5,068 nt of DNA from an uncultured Porphyromonas sp. (GTDB lineage: Bacteria; Bacteroidota; Bacteroidia; Bacteroidales; Porphyromonadaceae). The translations under genes and the position numbers were made by a program. The DNA lies in assembly GCA_945875135.1 (NCBI GenBank), contig CAMCJO010000176.1:1-5068 (forward strand), in the 5' to 3' direction. This document shows, one piece after another, positions 1 through 5,056 of this stretch. Under the pieces are notes generated by a model. That model ran no database searches. It saw only the letters and a program-made list of their open reading frames with translations, and was not told where the DNA came from. How positions within the stretch are numbered: position 1 is the stretch's first letter; each line of letters opens with the position of its first letter.

Positions 1-6
1 CAATTA

Positions 7-37
7 CAAACCTACCCTTTTCTCTTTACCCTGCAAA
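7..37 (-). promoter_or_regulatory. Bacteroidota-type promoter firing leftward out of the window
   Basis: On the minus strand a -33 element TTTG (37-34) is followed by exactly 19 bases and then a -7 element TAGGTTTG (14-7). This matches the Bacteroidota sigma-ABfr consensus TTTG-N19-21-TAnnTTTG at every fixed position. Transcription would start near base 2 or just beyond the left edge, so the gene it serves lies outside the window. It is the best-formed promoter here and the only one with a good -33 box, which suggests constitutive use. Both elements are short and a chance match cannot be excluded. Confidence 0.6.
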
Positions 38-77
38 ACGTTTAGGACACTATTGATTTTGGAGTGGAAAATACGAA

Positions 78-112
78 AAAAACAGTCGACTAATTTTCAA
101 AAACAGTCGACT
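78..112. repeat. Direct repeat of a 14-mer containing AGTCGACT
   Basis: The sequence AAAAACAGTCGACT occurs exactly at 78-91 and 99-112, with a 21 bp period (two helical turns). Each copy contains the 8 bp palindrome AGTCGACT. The core GTCGACTGAT (106-115) recurs at 725-734, so this short sequence lies outside both MITE-like copies. It could be an operator pair, a fragment of a dispersed repeat, or a target-site remnant. The sequence does not decide between these. Confidence 0.6.
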
Positions 113-118
113 GATCGG

Positions 119-206
119 GGCTGACGCATTATAATCGTCTTTTCAGAAGCAACACATGAGCGACAAGCGAGGCATAGATGAGCTCATTATATATAATGTG
201 TCAGCC
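119..206 (+). repeat. MITE-like element, copy 1
   Basis: This 88 bp element begins GGCTGACGCATTATA and ends TATAATGTGTCAGCC, which are inverted repeats of 15 bp with one mismatch. A second copy in the same orientation at 625-722 is about 85% identical by eye, and also shares interior blocks such as ACAAGCGAGG and GATGAGCTCATTATATATAA. No reading frame or transposase is present, so if mobile it would depend on an enzyme encoded elsewhere. A folded structural RNA or REP-like sequence is the alternative. Conservation of the interior as well as the ends favours a dispersed element over a chance hairpin. Confidence 0.6.
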
Positions 207-213
207 ATGGATT

Positions 214-262
214 GGCTGTTGGCTGTTAGCTATTGGCTGTTAGTTATTGGCTGTTAGCTATC
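214..262 (+). repeat. Tandem array of 14 bp units (GGCTGTTAGCTATT)
   Basis: Three head-to-tail units occupy 221-234, 235-248 and 249-262, differing at one base in the second unit and one in the third. A partial unit GGCTGTT lies at 214-220. The array begins 8 bases after MITE-like copy 1. It has no spacers, so it is not a CRISPR array, and it encodes nothing recognisable. Low-complexity arrays like this change length by slippage. Confidence 0.75.
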
Positions 263-293
263 GAAACCATCGGAGCTATCAGAGTGATCGGAT

Positions 294-328
294 CTCTAAC
301 CTCTAATCTCTAGCCTCTAATCTCTAAT
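294..328 (+). repeat. Tandem array of five 7 bp units (CTCTAAT)
   Basis: Five consecutive heptamers read CTCTAAC, CTCTAAT, CTCTAGC, CTCTAAT, CTCTAAT, in perfect phase. There is no gene across or beside the array. It is a microsatellite-like tract of unknown function, separated from the 14 bp array by about 30 bases of unremarkable sequence. Confidence 0.75.
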
Positions 329-372
329 AACATATCTTTACGGCGAAATTCGTCCGATCCCATCCTTTCCCG

Positions 373-419
373 AATATCCACGTGGGGAATCTCAAATCTC
401 CACGTGGATATTTTTTCTT
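373..419 (+). terminator. Terminator-like hairpin with T-run, plus strand
   Basis: AATATCCACGTGG (373-385) pairs perfectly with CCACGTGGATATT (400-412), a 13 bp stem with a 14-base loop. TTTTCTT follows at 413-419. The shape is that of an intrinsic terminator for rightward transcription, but no rightward gene is seen upstream in the window. The equivalent hairpin with T-run occurs in the second composite repeat, so the feature belongs to the repeat itself. Confidence 0.45.
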
Positions 420-444
420 CCCCACGTGGGGGCGAATCATTTCT

Positions 445-493
445 TCCGAAGTTTCATTTCATTCCTCCGAAGTTTCATTTGATTCCTCCGAAG
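445..493 (+). repeat. Tandem 21-mers inside composite repeat 1
   Basis: Two 21 bp units (445-465 and 466-486) differ at one base, and a third begins at 487-493 before diverging. Each starts TCCGAAGTTTCATTT. Diverged units occur inverted at 4945-4963 and 4964-4984. Because 21 is a multiple of 3, the array stays open as a repeating peptide, which is the origin of a spurious reading frame here. Confidence 0.75.
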
Positions 494-624
494 AATTTTT
501 TCTTCCTCACGTGGATATCTCAAAATCTCCACGTGGAAATCACTTTTCCCCGACACAGCCCCGTATCGATATGTAATCAGCTCTAAATTATTGTAGCGAG
601 CCAGCTTCGATTTTTTCCCAGCTA

Positions 625-722
625 GGGCTGACGCATCTTAATCGCTCAGTCAGGAGCTACACATTAGCTACAAGCGAGGAGTAGAGAGGTCGATGAGCTC
701 ATTATATATAATGCGTCAGCCC
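625..722 (+). repeat. MITE-like element, copy 2
   Basis: The second copy is 98 bp and is bounded by GGGCTGACGCAT and ATGCGTCAGCCC, a perfect 12 bp terminal inverted repeat. Relative to copy 1 it carries about 8 extra bases just before the shared GATGAGCTCATTATATATAA block, plus scattered substitutions. Its better-matched ends suggest it may be the younger or less decayed copy. It lies about 105 bp beyond the 3' end of hcpR. GTCGACTGAT follows three bases after the element, and the same decamer precedes copy 1. Confidence 0.6.
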
Positions 723-827
723 TGGTCGACTGATTTATAGTTGGCGTATAGCATAGCTATCATAGACAGTAATTGCCACAAGTACTATAAACGGACTTAG
801 TCGTTGCAATTATAACTTTTGTTTCTC

Positions 828-1496
828 CTATTTCATTTTATCTGAATTGAGAATAGTTATCTGTTTTCCGTCTATTTTAATGGCACCATTATCTTCAAAT
901 TCGGAAAGGCATCGCAATAGCGAGAACTTCTGAATACCGAATGTGTCGGCTATCTCCTGACGGCTATTACTGAGTTTTATTGTGCGGCTTTGTTGTTCTT
1001 TGGCTGCTTTCATCAAGAAGTAAGCCACCTTTTCGCGGACAGTGAAGAGAGATAGCATACGAAGTTTCTGGGTGAGGAAGACACCAATAGACGAAAGAAG
1101 CTGAATGAAGTTCATTCGTATGCGCTCGTTGGTATCTATCAGATGTTTAAGTTCCGATGGCATCATGCGCATAATGGTAGTGTGCTGTGCGGTTTCTACA
1201 CTTACGGGCATAGCGTTATTCTTGGCAAAAATAAACGCTGGAGCTATCAAGACACAAGCTTTCAGACGATTTATCTGCACTTGCTTGCCTGACAAACCAG
1301 TCATACGCGAAATCAGTTCGCCTTTGAGGATAAAGTCGGCATACTTGCAAGGCATACCAGCAAGTGTGTAAATCTCCTTGGCAGGATATTCCACTATTTT
1401 ATAGGTTACCGTTTGTAATAGCGCTTTAATTTCCTTAGCGGTTAATCCATTGAAAAAGGGACTATTTGTTAGTATTTCGTGCATTGATACTTCCAT
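828..1496 (-). CDS. hcpR: HcpR-like Crp/Fnr family transcriptional regulator
   Basis: This 222-residue protein is of normal length for a Crp/Fnr regulator. The N-terminal part (about residues 8-115) has the beta-roll sensor pattern, with an opening SPFFNGLTAKEI helix and FILKGEL at 55-61. A dimerisation helix follows (about 120-150), and the C-terminal winged helix-turn-helix includes SRQEIADTFGIQKFSLLRCL at 178-197. Cysteines are at 50, 81 and 196, with no Fnr-type N-terminal cysteine cluster, so a 4Fe-4S sensor is unlikely. HcpR proteins in Porphyromonas are reported to bind heme and sense nitrosative stress, which fits the hcp gene directly upstream. The start is uncertain. Met1 has only an A-rich leader, whereas Met5 (ATG at 1484) has GGAAG five bases ahead. 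A terminator separates it from hcp. A weak dyad GAATA-N8-TATTC (1513-1530) lies in its leader. The family call is firm; the HcpR assignment rests on context and overall similarity. Confidence 0.85.
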   Translation of the reverse strand: MEVSMHEILTNSPFFNGLTAKEIKALLQTVTYKIVEYPAKEIYTLAGMPCKYADFILKGELISRMTGLSGKQVQINRLKACVLIAPAFIFAKNNAMPVSVETAQHTTIMRMMPSELKHLIDTNERIRMNFIQLLSSIGVFLTQKLRMLSLFTVREKVAYFLMKAAKEQQSRTIKLSNSRQEIADTFGIQKFSLLRCLSEFEDNGAIKIDGKQITILNSDKMK

Positions 1497-1546
1497 ATTT
1501 GTTTGCTTTTAAGAATAATGCACTCTATTCCTTCTTATTGTATGTT

Positions 1547-1580
1547 AAAAGAAAATCCCTCGATAGTTGTTTATCGAGGG
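1547..1580 (-). terminator. Intrinsic terminator after hcp
   Basis: On the minus strand CCCTCGATA (1580-1572) pairs with TATCGAGGG (1565-1557) around a six-base loop. ATTTTCTTTT follows, ending at 1547. The stem starts nine bases beyond the hcp stop codon. This is a textbook intrinsic terminator and implies that hcp is transcribed mainly as a single gene. hcpR would then need its own start within about 50 bases, or partial read-through. Confidence 0.8.
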
Positions 1581-1589
1581 ACGTGTATG

Positions 1590-3233
1590 TCAGAGAATAT
1601 ATTTCTGAATGTCTTCTTCCACTGTAGAAATGCCTGTAAGTCCGAAATTGTCAACCAACACTTGTAGTACGCCTTCAGAAACGAAAGCTGGAAGGGTAGG
1701 ACCGATATGTATATTCTTCACGCCAAGGTGCAGAAGGGCAAGCAGAACGATGACAGCCTTCTGCTCGTACCATGCGATGTTGAAGAAGATTGGCAGGTCG
1801 TTGATGTCGTTTGCATCAAAAATCTCTTTCAGTTTGAGTGCCACCACTGCCCAAGAATAAGAGTCGTTGCACTGTCCAGCATCAAGAACACGCGGAATAC
1901 CATTAATATCTCCGAGGTTTAACTTGTTGTATCTATACTTTGCACAGCCGCTGGTGAGGATTACAACATCTTTTGGCAGAGCCTTGGCAAACTCTTCGTA
2001 ATAGTTGCGGCTCTTCATACGACCGTCGCAACCGCTCATCACGACAAACTTGCGGATAGCACCACTCTTCACAGCTTCTACTACTTGGTCGGCAAGCGCA
2101 AATACTTGAGCGTGTGCAAATCCGCCTACAATTTCTCCAGTTTCTATTTCCTGTGGAGCCTTGCAGGTCTTAGCCAATGCGATAACTTCAGAGAAATCTT
2201 TCTTACCATCTTCGCCTGTTGCGATGTGCTTCCAACCTGGGAAACCAGTAGAGTTGGTTGTGAATACTCTCTCAGCATAGTTTGCATTCTTTGCAGGCGG
2301 TACGATACAGTTTGTAGTAAATACGATAGGACCATTGAAGCTTGCAAACTCTTCCTTCTGCTTCCACCACGCATTGCCGTAGTTGCCCACAAGGTGCTTG
2401 TATTTCTTTAGTTGTGGATAGTAATGCGCTGGCAACATCTCGCCGTGGGTATAAACGTCGATGCCTGTGCCTTCTGTCTGAATAAGAAGGTCTTCAATAT
2501 CCTTAAGGTCGTGTCCTGAAATGAGAATACCAGGCTTCTTGCCAACACCGATATTAACCTTTGTGAGTTCAGGGGTACCGTATGCCTCTGTGTTGGCTTT
2601 ATCGAGCAACGCCATTACGTCTACACCATATTTACCTGTCTCGAGTACGATGCCCAGAAGTGTTTCCATATCTGCATCTGGAGCAGTAATCGTGGCAAGA
2701 GCCTTGCACATGAAAGCAATAATCTCTTCATTCGTTTCGCCTAAACGAGCCGCATGGTCATAATAAGCGGCTATACCTTTAAGACCAAGAACGGTGAGTT
2801 CCTTCAGTGAACGGAGGTCAGCGTTCTCGTTGCGAAGCACTCCTTCGCGTTTGCCTTCCTCAGAGTAGTCAGACTTCTCGCCACTCCAGTGAACTTCTTG
2901 ATAATTAGGGACAGTAATGTTCTTGCTTAAAGCTGTTTCGAGCAATTGTTTTTTCAGAGCAATGCCCGTGTCCACCCTATTTAATATACTCTGATCATCA
3001 AAGTTCGCATTAGTAATCGTTGAAAACAATGCATCTACGAGGAAGTCGGCAACTTCTTTTGATGCCTTTTCCCCCAGCGTATGTTGGATAGTTCCCACAC
3101 CACGTACAACGCTGAGCAACAAATCTTGCCACTTTGAAGTTTCAGCCTCTTTACCGCATACACCCTTAATGGTGCAACCTGTTCCCTTTGCAGTTTCCTG
3201 ACACTGGAAACAAAACATCTTATTTTCTGTCAT
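1590..3233 (-). CDS. hcp: Hybrid cluster protein (hydroxylamine / nitric oxide reductase)
   Basis: This cytoplasmic iron-sulfur protein of 547 residues was first described as hydroxylamine reductase and is now regarded mainly as an anaerobic nitric oxide reductase. N-terminal Cys8, Cys11, Cys20 and Cys26 form C-x2-C-x8-C-x5-C, the spacing of class I Hcps of strict anaerobes; E. coli-type class II has wider spacing. All expected ligands of the hybrid Fe-S-O cluster are present: His241 (SGHDL), Glu265 ([10 protein letters not shown]), Cys309 (TTNC), Cys402 (MSGCDGR, the persulfide cysteine), Cys430 ([10 protein letters not shown]), Cys455 (DAGQCNDS) and Glu490 (WYEQKAV). They are offset by only 3-4 from the Desulfovibrio vulgaris numbering, so the enzyme should be intact. 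Met1 is chosen over Met6 because it lies 26 bases from the -7 box and extends past the first cysteines. No Hcr-type reductase is adjacent, so the electron donor is unknown. A promoter and a dyad lie upstream, and a terminator lies downstream. Confidence 0.97.
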   Translation of the reverse strand: MTENKMFCFQCQETAKGTGCTIKGVCGKEAETSKWQDLLLSVVRGVGTIQHTLGEKASKEVADFLVDALFSTITNANFDDQSILNRVDTGIALKKQLLETALSKNITVPNYQEVHWSGEKSDYSEEGKREGVLRNENADLRSLKELTVLGLKGIAAYYDHAARLGETNEEIIAFMCKALATITAPDADMETLLGIVLETGKYGVDVMALLDKANTEAYGTPELTKVNIGVGKKPGILISGHDLKDIEDLLIQTEGTGIDVYTHGEMLPAHYYPQLKKYKHLVGNYGNAWWKQKEEFASFNGPIVFTTNCIVPPAKNANYAERVFTTNSTGFPGWKHIATGEDGKKDFSEVIALAKTCKAPQEIETGEIVGGFAHAQVFALADQVVEAVKSGAIRKFVVMSGCDGRMKSRNYYEEFAKALPKDVVILTSGCAKYRYNKLNLGDINGIPRVLDAGQCNDSYSWAVVALKLKEIFDANDINDLPIFFNIAWYEQKAVIVLLALLHLGVKNIHIGPTLPAFVSEGVLQVLVDNFGLTGISTVEEDIQKYIL

Positions 3234-3258
3234 AACGATCTCATTTAAACTTCTGATG

Positions 3259-3266
3259 CAAAGATA
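3259..3266 (-). promoter_or_regulatory. hcp promoter, -7 box TATCTTTG
   Basis: TATCTTTG on the minus strand matches TAnnTTTG exactly. The inferred start is near 3255, giving a leader of about 21 bases before the hcp ATG. No TTTG is found 19-21 bases further upstream. That position falls between the box and a Crp/Fnr-like dyad, as expected for an activator-dependent promoter. The start site is inferred from consensus spacing only. Confidence 0.6.
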
Positions 3267-3288
3267 CCGATATAAGAATTAAAGCCCC

Positions 3289-3304
3289 GGTAACATTTGT
3301 GACC
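3289..3304. promoter_or_regulatory. Candidate HcpR operator upstream of hcp
   Basis: GGTAACATTTGTGACC is an inverted repeat of 7+2+7 bases, with six of seven positions matching between the arms. One arm contains TGTGA, the half-site typical of the Crp family. The length of 16 bp suits a homodimer of this family. Its centre (3296.5) is about 41.5 bases from the inferred hcp start, the class II activator position. The nearest Crp/Fnr gene, the hcpR candidate, is the natural partner. That link is inferred and no published motif was matched. Confidence 0.5.
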
Positions 3305-3306
3305 AA

Positions 3307-3395
3307 GCGCTGTTAAAGCATTGTTAAAAAGTAGTATTGTAATTACGGTATGGTAATTAGGGGTCTGATAATTAACCATAACTATCTGATAATTA
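3307..3395. promoter_or_regulatory. Cluster of short direct repeats upstream of hcp
   Basis: Two repeat pairs lie beyond the dyad. GCGCTGTTAAA (3307-3317) abuts GCATTGTTAAA (3318-3328), matching at 9 of 11 bases. TCTGATAATTA occurs exactly at 3364-3374 and 3385-3395, a 21 bp period. The palindrome TAATTA occurs four times, starting at 3340, 3354, 3369 and 3390. This may be an array of sites for a second regulator, or merely AT-rich sequence. I cannot name a binding protein. Confidence 0.3.
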
Positions 3396-3427
3396 CGCAC
3401 ATTCCAATGTCAAGTGCAACACAGTTA

Positions 3428-3435
3428 CAAATGTA
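3428..3435 (-). promoter_or_regulatory. Possible distal -7 box TACATTTG
   Basis: TACATTTG on the minus strand matches TAnnTTTG and would give hcp a second transcript with a leader of about 190 bases passing through the operator region. It shares its surroundings (CAAATGTAG then an A-run, plus strand) with the box at 4849-4856. There is no matching -33 element, so confidence is low. Confidence 0.3.
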
Positions 3436-3436
3436 G

Positions 3437-3620
3437 GGAAAAAAACTTCATGGGGAGTTTTATAGCCTAGTTTTTTGCGAGGCGCTCATTTCCGCGTATT
3501 GCCCTTACTGGCTAAGCTTCACTGCAAGCGACAGAGCACAGAGCTACTTCTCTTACGCCTAGTGTCTATTGCGGCTACCTACAGGTGAAGCGACTACCTA
3601 AAGGCAAATAGGAAGTATTA
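3437..3620. other. Unassigned intergenic stretch between hcp control region and the secreted-protein gene
   Basis: No open frame of useful length, tRNA fold or clear terminator is visible. The only structure noted is GCTTCAC (3516-3522) facing GTGAAGC (3585-3591), a 7 bp stem with an unconvincing 62-base loop. It receives the 3' end of the 323-residue gene from the right. I see no strong intrinsic terminator for that gene. Confidence 0.5.
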
Positions 3621-4592
3621 TCAAAAGAGCAACGTCTGCGCATATCTCTGGTCCAGAGAGTCCTCTACGACGAAGAGGTAGCTCTCTCCCTTTGTGAGAA
3701 AGTCTACTTCAGCAGACGAGAGTCCGTCTGCTATCGTCACTCTGCGGATGAATGTGGCAGACATATCGTAGACGGAGATCACTTGAGGTATCACTTCGCT
3801 CCATAGGAGCTTATCGCCTTCGATCCAAAGCCTTGGCGTAGCCCTTTGCACCAGCTCTATAGCCACTGGATAAGATACATAGTCGCAATCATGTCCATAC
3901 TTTGCCTTGTACTCAAATGATGGGCTATGGAAGCATCTAAACTTCTCATTAGGACTATCGAAGAGCTTCGTATCTCCCGTAGGATCATACCAGAGAGGGA
4001 AGATCCCCTGCAGGTTATCTCGCTCCTCACAGCCTATAAGCTGCGTGAAGCTCCTGCGCAGGGTGTCTACGACCTCTCCTTCTTCTGTCTTATAGCGCAC
4101 ATCTATCTTGTAGAGCTGTCGTATCAGCTGATGACCATCTATATCGACTAGCTCACGCTTCTCTACGATAGCCTTAGCTCCTAAGATGCTGTGTCTTTGG
4201 GGATCCATATGCTGATAGTTAAACCCGATGGGCACCTCCTCTCCCTCCTGAGCATCAAGGTCATACTTGAGGTACTTCTTACCATCGCACAGGTCGTACG
4301 CCTTAGCACCTTCATAAAGCACCAACCCTGTCTTGCGATCGAACAAATGTCCCCGCTCGTTATAAAACTCCGAGACAGTCTTAAGACAGGGGATCTCATC
4401 TACGACTGTATCCTGGACGATAGCCACCTTGATGTATCCATACTCATATCCGTAGGGAACTCTCAAGGAGGCAATGTCGTAATACCACTCCGACCCTACG
4501 CCTGGATGCAGAGGCAGAGCCTCTTGTGCTGCAAGCCCTAGAGAGCCTAGCAAGATAGCAAGCATACAAGAAAGTAATCTGTGTCTAGACAT
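3621..4592 (-). CDS. Secreted protein with a T9SS-like C-terminal tail
   Basis: This 323-residue protein begins with a signal peptide: basic MSRHR, a hydrophobic core to about residue 22, then a probable signal peptidase I site near LAAQ-EA. Cys9 lies too early for a lipobox. The mature region is mixed beta-rich sequence opening with GSEWYYDI (33-40), and contains cysteines 69, 102, 188, 220 and 236. The last 70 residues (PRLWIEGDKLLWSEV, then VISVYDMSATFIRRV, DFLTKGESYLFVV and a final TLLF) follow the strand order of type A sorting domains of the type IX secretion system. The usual S-G-R after VYD is replaced by SAT, so the domain is degenerate or divergent. The likely location is the cell surface or outside. 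The WYY opening also occurs in the truncated neighbour, so both belong to one family of unknown function. It starts 9 bases after the neighbour's stop, in the same frame, so translation may be coupled. Confidence 0.85.
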   Translation of the reverse strand: MSRHRLLSCMLAILLGSLGLAAQEALPLHPGVGSEWYYDIASLRVPYGYEYGYIKVAIVQDTVVDEIPCLKTVSEFYNERGHLFDRKTGLVLYEGAKAYDLCDGKKYLKYDLDAQEGEEVPIGFNYQHMDPQRHSILGAKAIVEKRELVDIDGHQLIRQLYKIDVRYKTEEGEVVDTLRRSFTQLIGCEERDNLQGIFPLWYDPTGDTKLFDSPNEKFRCFHSPSFEYKAKYGHDCDYVSYPVAIELVQRATPRLWIEGDKLLWSEVIPQVISVYDMSATFIRRVTIADGLSSAEVDFLTKGESYLFVVEDSLDQRYAQTLLF

Positions 4593-4601
4593 AGCTTTGA
4601 T

Positions 4602-4799
4602 CTACTTAAGAATACAACAATACGACCCTTCACCTAGACCATCCCAACCAATCCGTTCGGTACTATAATACCACTTATCACCGATAGAAAATGGAGCTTT
4701 TGTCTCCTGAGCATATACGCTCATACCACCAAAGCAGAGTAATGCAATAGCGAGTACCAAGCTTCTCTTATTTACCTCTATACACCTAGTTGTCGTCAT
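4602..4799 (-). pseudogene. Truncated paralogue of the downstream secreted protein (65 codons)
   Basis: This frame encodes 65 residues: a signal peptide (basic KRS at 11-13, hydrophobic core LVLAIALLCFGG, probable cleavage after VYA at 30) followed by FSIGDKWYYSTERIG. That aligns with GVGSEWYYDIASLRV at the same distance from the signal peptide in the 323-residue neighbour. The family body of about 250 residues is absent. A TAG stop is followed by only three codons (ATC AAA GCT) before the neighbour's ATG, and both are in one frame. The remnant probably arose by tandem duplication and deletion or by recombination between paralogues. It could still be expressed and exported as a peptide of about 35 residues, or serve as a leader coupling translation. 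It may have kept the original promoter, since a -7 box lies 50 bases upstream. Confidence 0.65.
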
Positions 4800-4848
4800 A
4801 ACATTATTGACTCCAGTTAGTATTATTGTCTGTCAATATCGCTTTAGG

Positions 4849-4856
4849 CAAATGTA
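4849..4856 (-). promoter_or_regulatory. -7 box TACATTTG for the secreted-protein pair
   Basis: TACATTTG on the minus strand fits TAnnTTTG and lies 50 bases upstream of the 65-codon frame's ATG. No TTTG is present 19-21 bases further upstream. It is the only promoter-like site noted between this gene pair and the composite repeat, so both genes are probably transcribed from it. Confidence 0.45.
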
Positions 4857-4911
4857 GTAAAAAAATAGATCTTTCGTGACTCGAGATGATCTTGACTCAG
4901 AAGTCGTCAAT

Positions 4912-5056
4912 CTCCACGTGGAGGAGAAATATTCTTCACGTGGAGGAGAAATGAAACTTCGGAGGAATCAAATGATAAGTCCGAAGAAATGATGCTCGCC
5001 TACGTGGAGAATAAAAAAATAGCCACGTAGAAATTTGGTGTTTTCTACGTGGCTAT
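4912..5056 (-). repeat. CCACGTGG composite repeat, copy 2 (inverted)
   Basis: Read on the minus strand this has the same order as 373-537: a hairpin with T-run (5056-5012), a CACGTG-like site (CCACGTA, near 5000-5007), diverged 21-mers (4984-4964 and 4963-4945), then TCACGTGG (near 4936-4943 on the plus strand) and the perfect palindrome CTCCACGTGGAG (4912-4923). Substitutions such as CTACGTGG and CCACGTAG show divergence. The hairpin changes were matched in both arms, so base pairing survived. It lies upstream of the secreted-protein promoter. Confidence 0.7.
5012..5056 (-). terminator. Intrinsic terminator, minus strand
   Basis: ATAGCCACGTAGAAA (5019-5033) and TTTCTACGTGGCTAT (5042-5056) form a perfect 15 bp stem with an 8-base loop. 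On the minus strand the stem is followed by TTTTTTA. It would end a leftward transcript entering from beyond the right edge, and so insulate the secreted-protein unit from it. Confidence 0.6.

Larger units (their letters stand above)
373..537 (+). repeat. CCACGTGG composite repeat, copy 1
   Basis: The segment carries five CACGTG cores: CCACGTGG at 378-385, 400-407 and 529-536, CCCCACGTGGGG at 420-431, and TCACGTGG at 507-514. Its order is hairpin with T-run, perfect palindrome, tandem 21-mers with TCCGAAGTTTCATTT, then two more CACGTG sites. The same order appears on the minus strand at 4912-5056, so this is a dispersed intergenic repeat family with a fixed architecture. Open frames of about 60 codons run through it, but their Ser-Ser-Glu-Val-Ser-Phe repeats only translate the 21-mers, so I do not call a gene. 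The function is unknown. A terminator cassette, a protein-binding array or a non-autonomous element are possible. Confidence 0.7.

Noticed and set aside
214..328. Possible CRISPR array
   Set aside because: The units are head-to-tail with no unique spacers, too short for CRISPR repeats, and no cas gene is present.
382..586. Two overlapping plus-strand open frames of 60-64 codons with repeating Ser-Ser-Glu-Val-Ser-Phe peptides
   Set aside because: They translate the 21-mer repeats and CACGTG palindromes of a dispersed intergenic element. They show no domain or signal peptide, and the related inverted copy is diverged.
119..722. Composite transposon or insertion sequence with cargo between the two TIR elements
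   Set aside because: There is no transposase or any credible gene between the copies, the copies are in direct orientation, and each has its own complete pair of ends. Independent MITE-like copies are simpler.
1105..1371. 88-codon plus-strand frame with hydrophobic stretches
   Set aside because: It lies wholly antisense to the well-supported Crp/Fnr regulator gene and has no recognisable features of its own.
2085..2411. 108-codon plus-strand frame and an overlapping 82-codon minus-strand frame
   Set aside because: Both fall inside hcp, whose frame contains all expected cluster ligands, so these are shadow frames.
3423..3438. Second HcpR site (AGTTACAAATGTAGGG shares ACAAATGT with the dyad)
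   Set aside because: The right arm does not match the dyad, and the shared core is better explained as a -7 box TACATTTG, since the same context occurs upstream of the unrelated secreted-protein pair.
3437..3620. Possible tRNA or small RNA gene between hcp and the secreted-protein gene
   Set aside because: I could not find a T-arm motif, acceptor pairing or CCA context. The only stem noted is 7 bp with a 62-base loop.
4181..4541. Frames of 72 (minus) and 116 (plus) codons
   Set aside because: Both overlap the secreted-protein gene, which has a signal peptide and a T9SS-like tail. The alternatives have neither.
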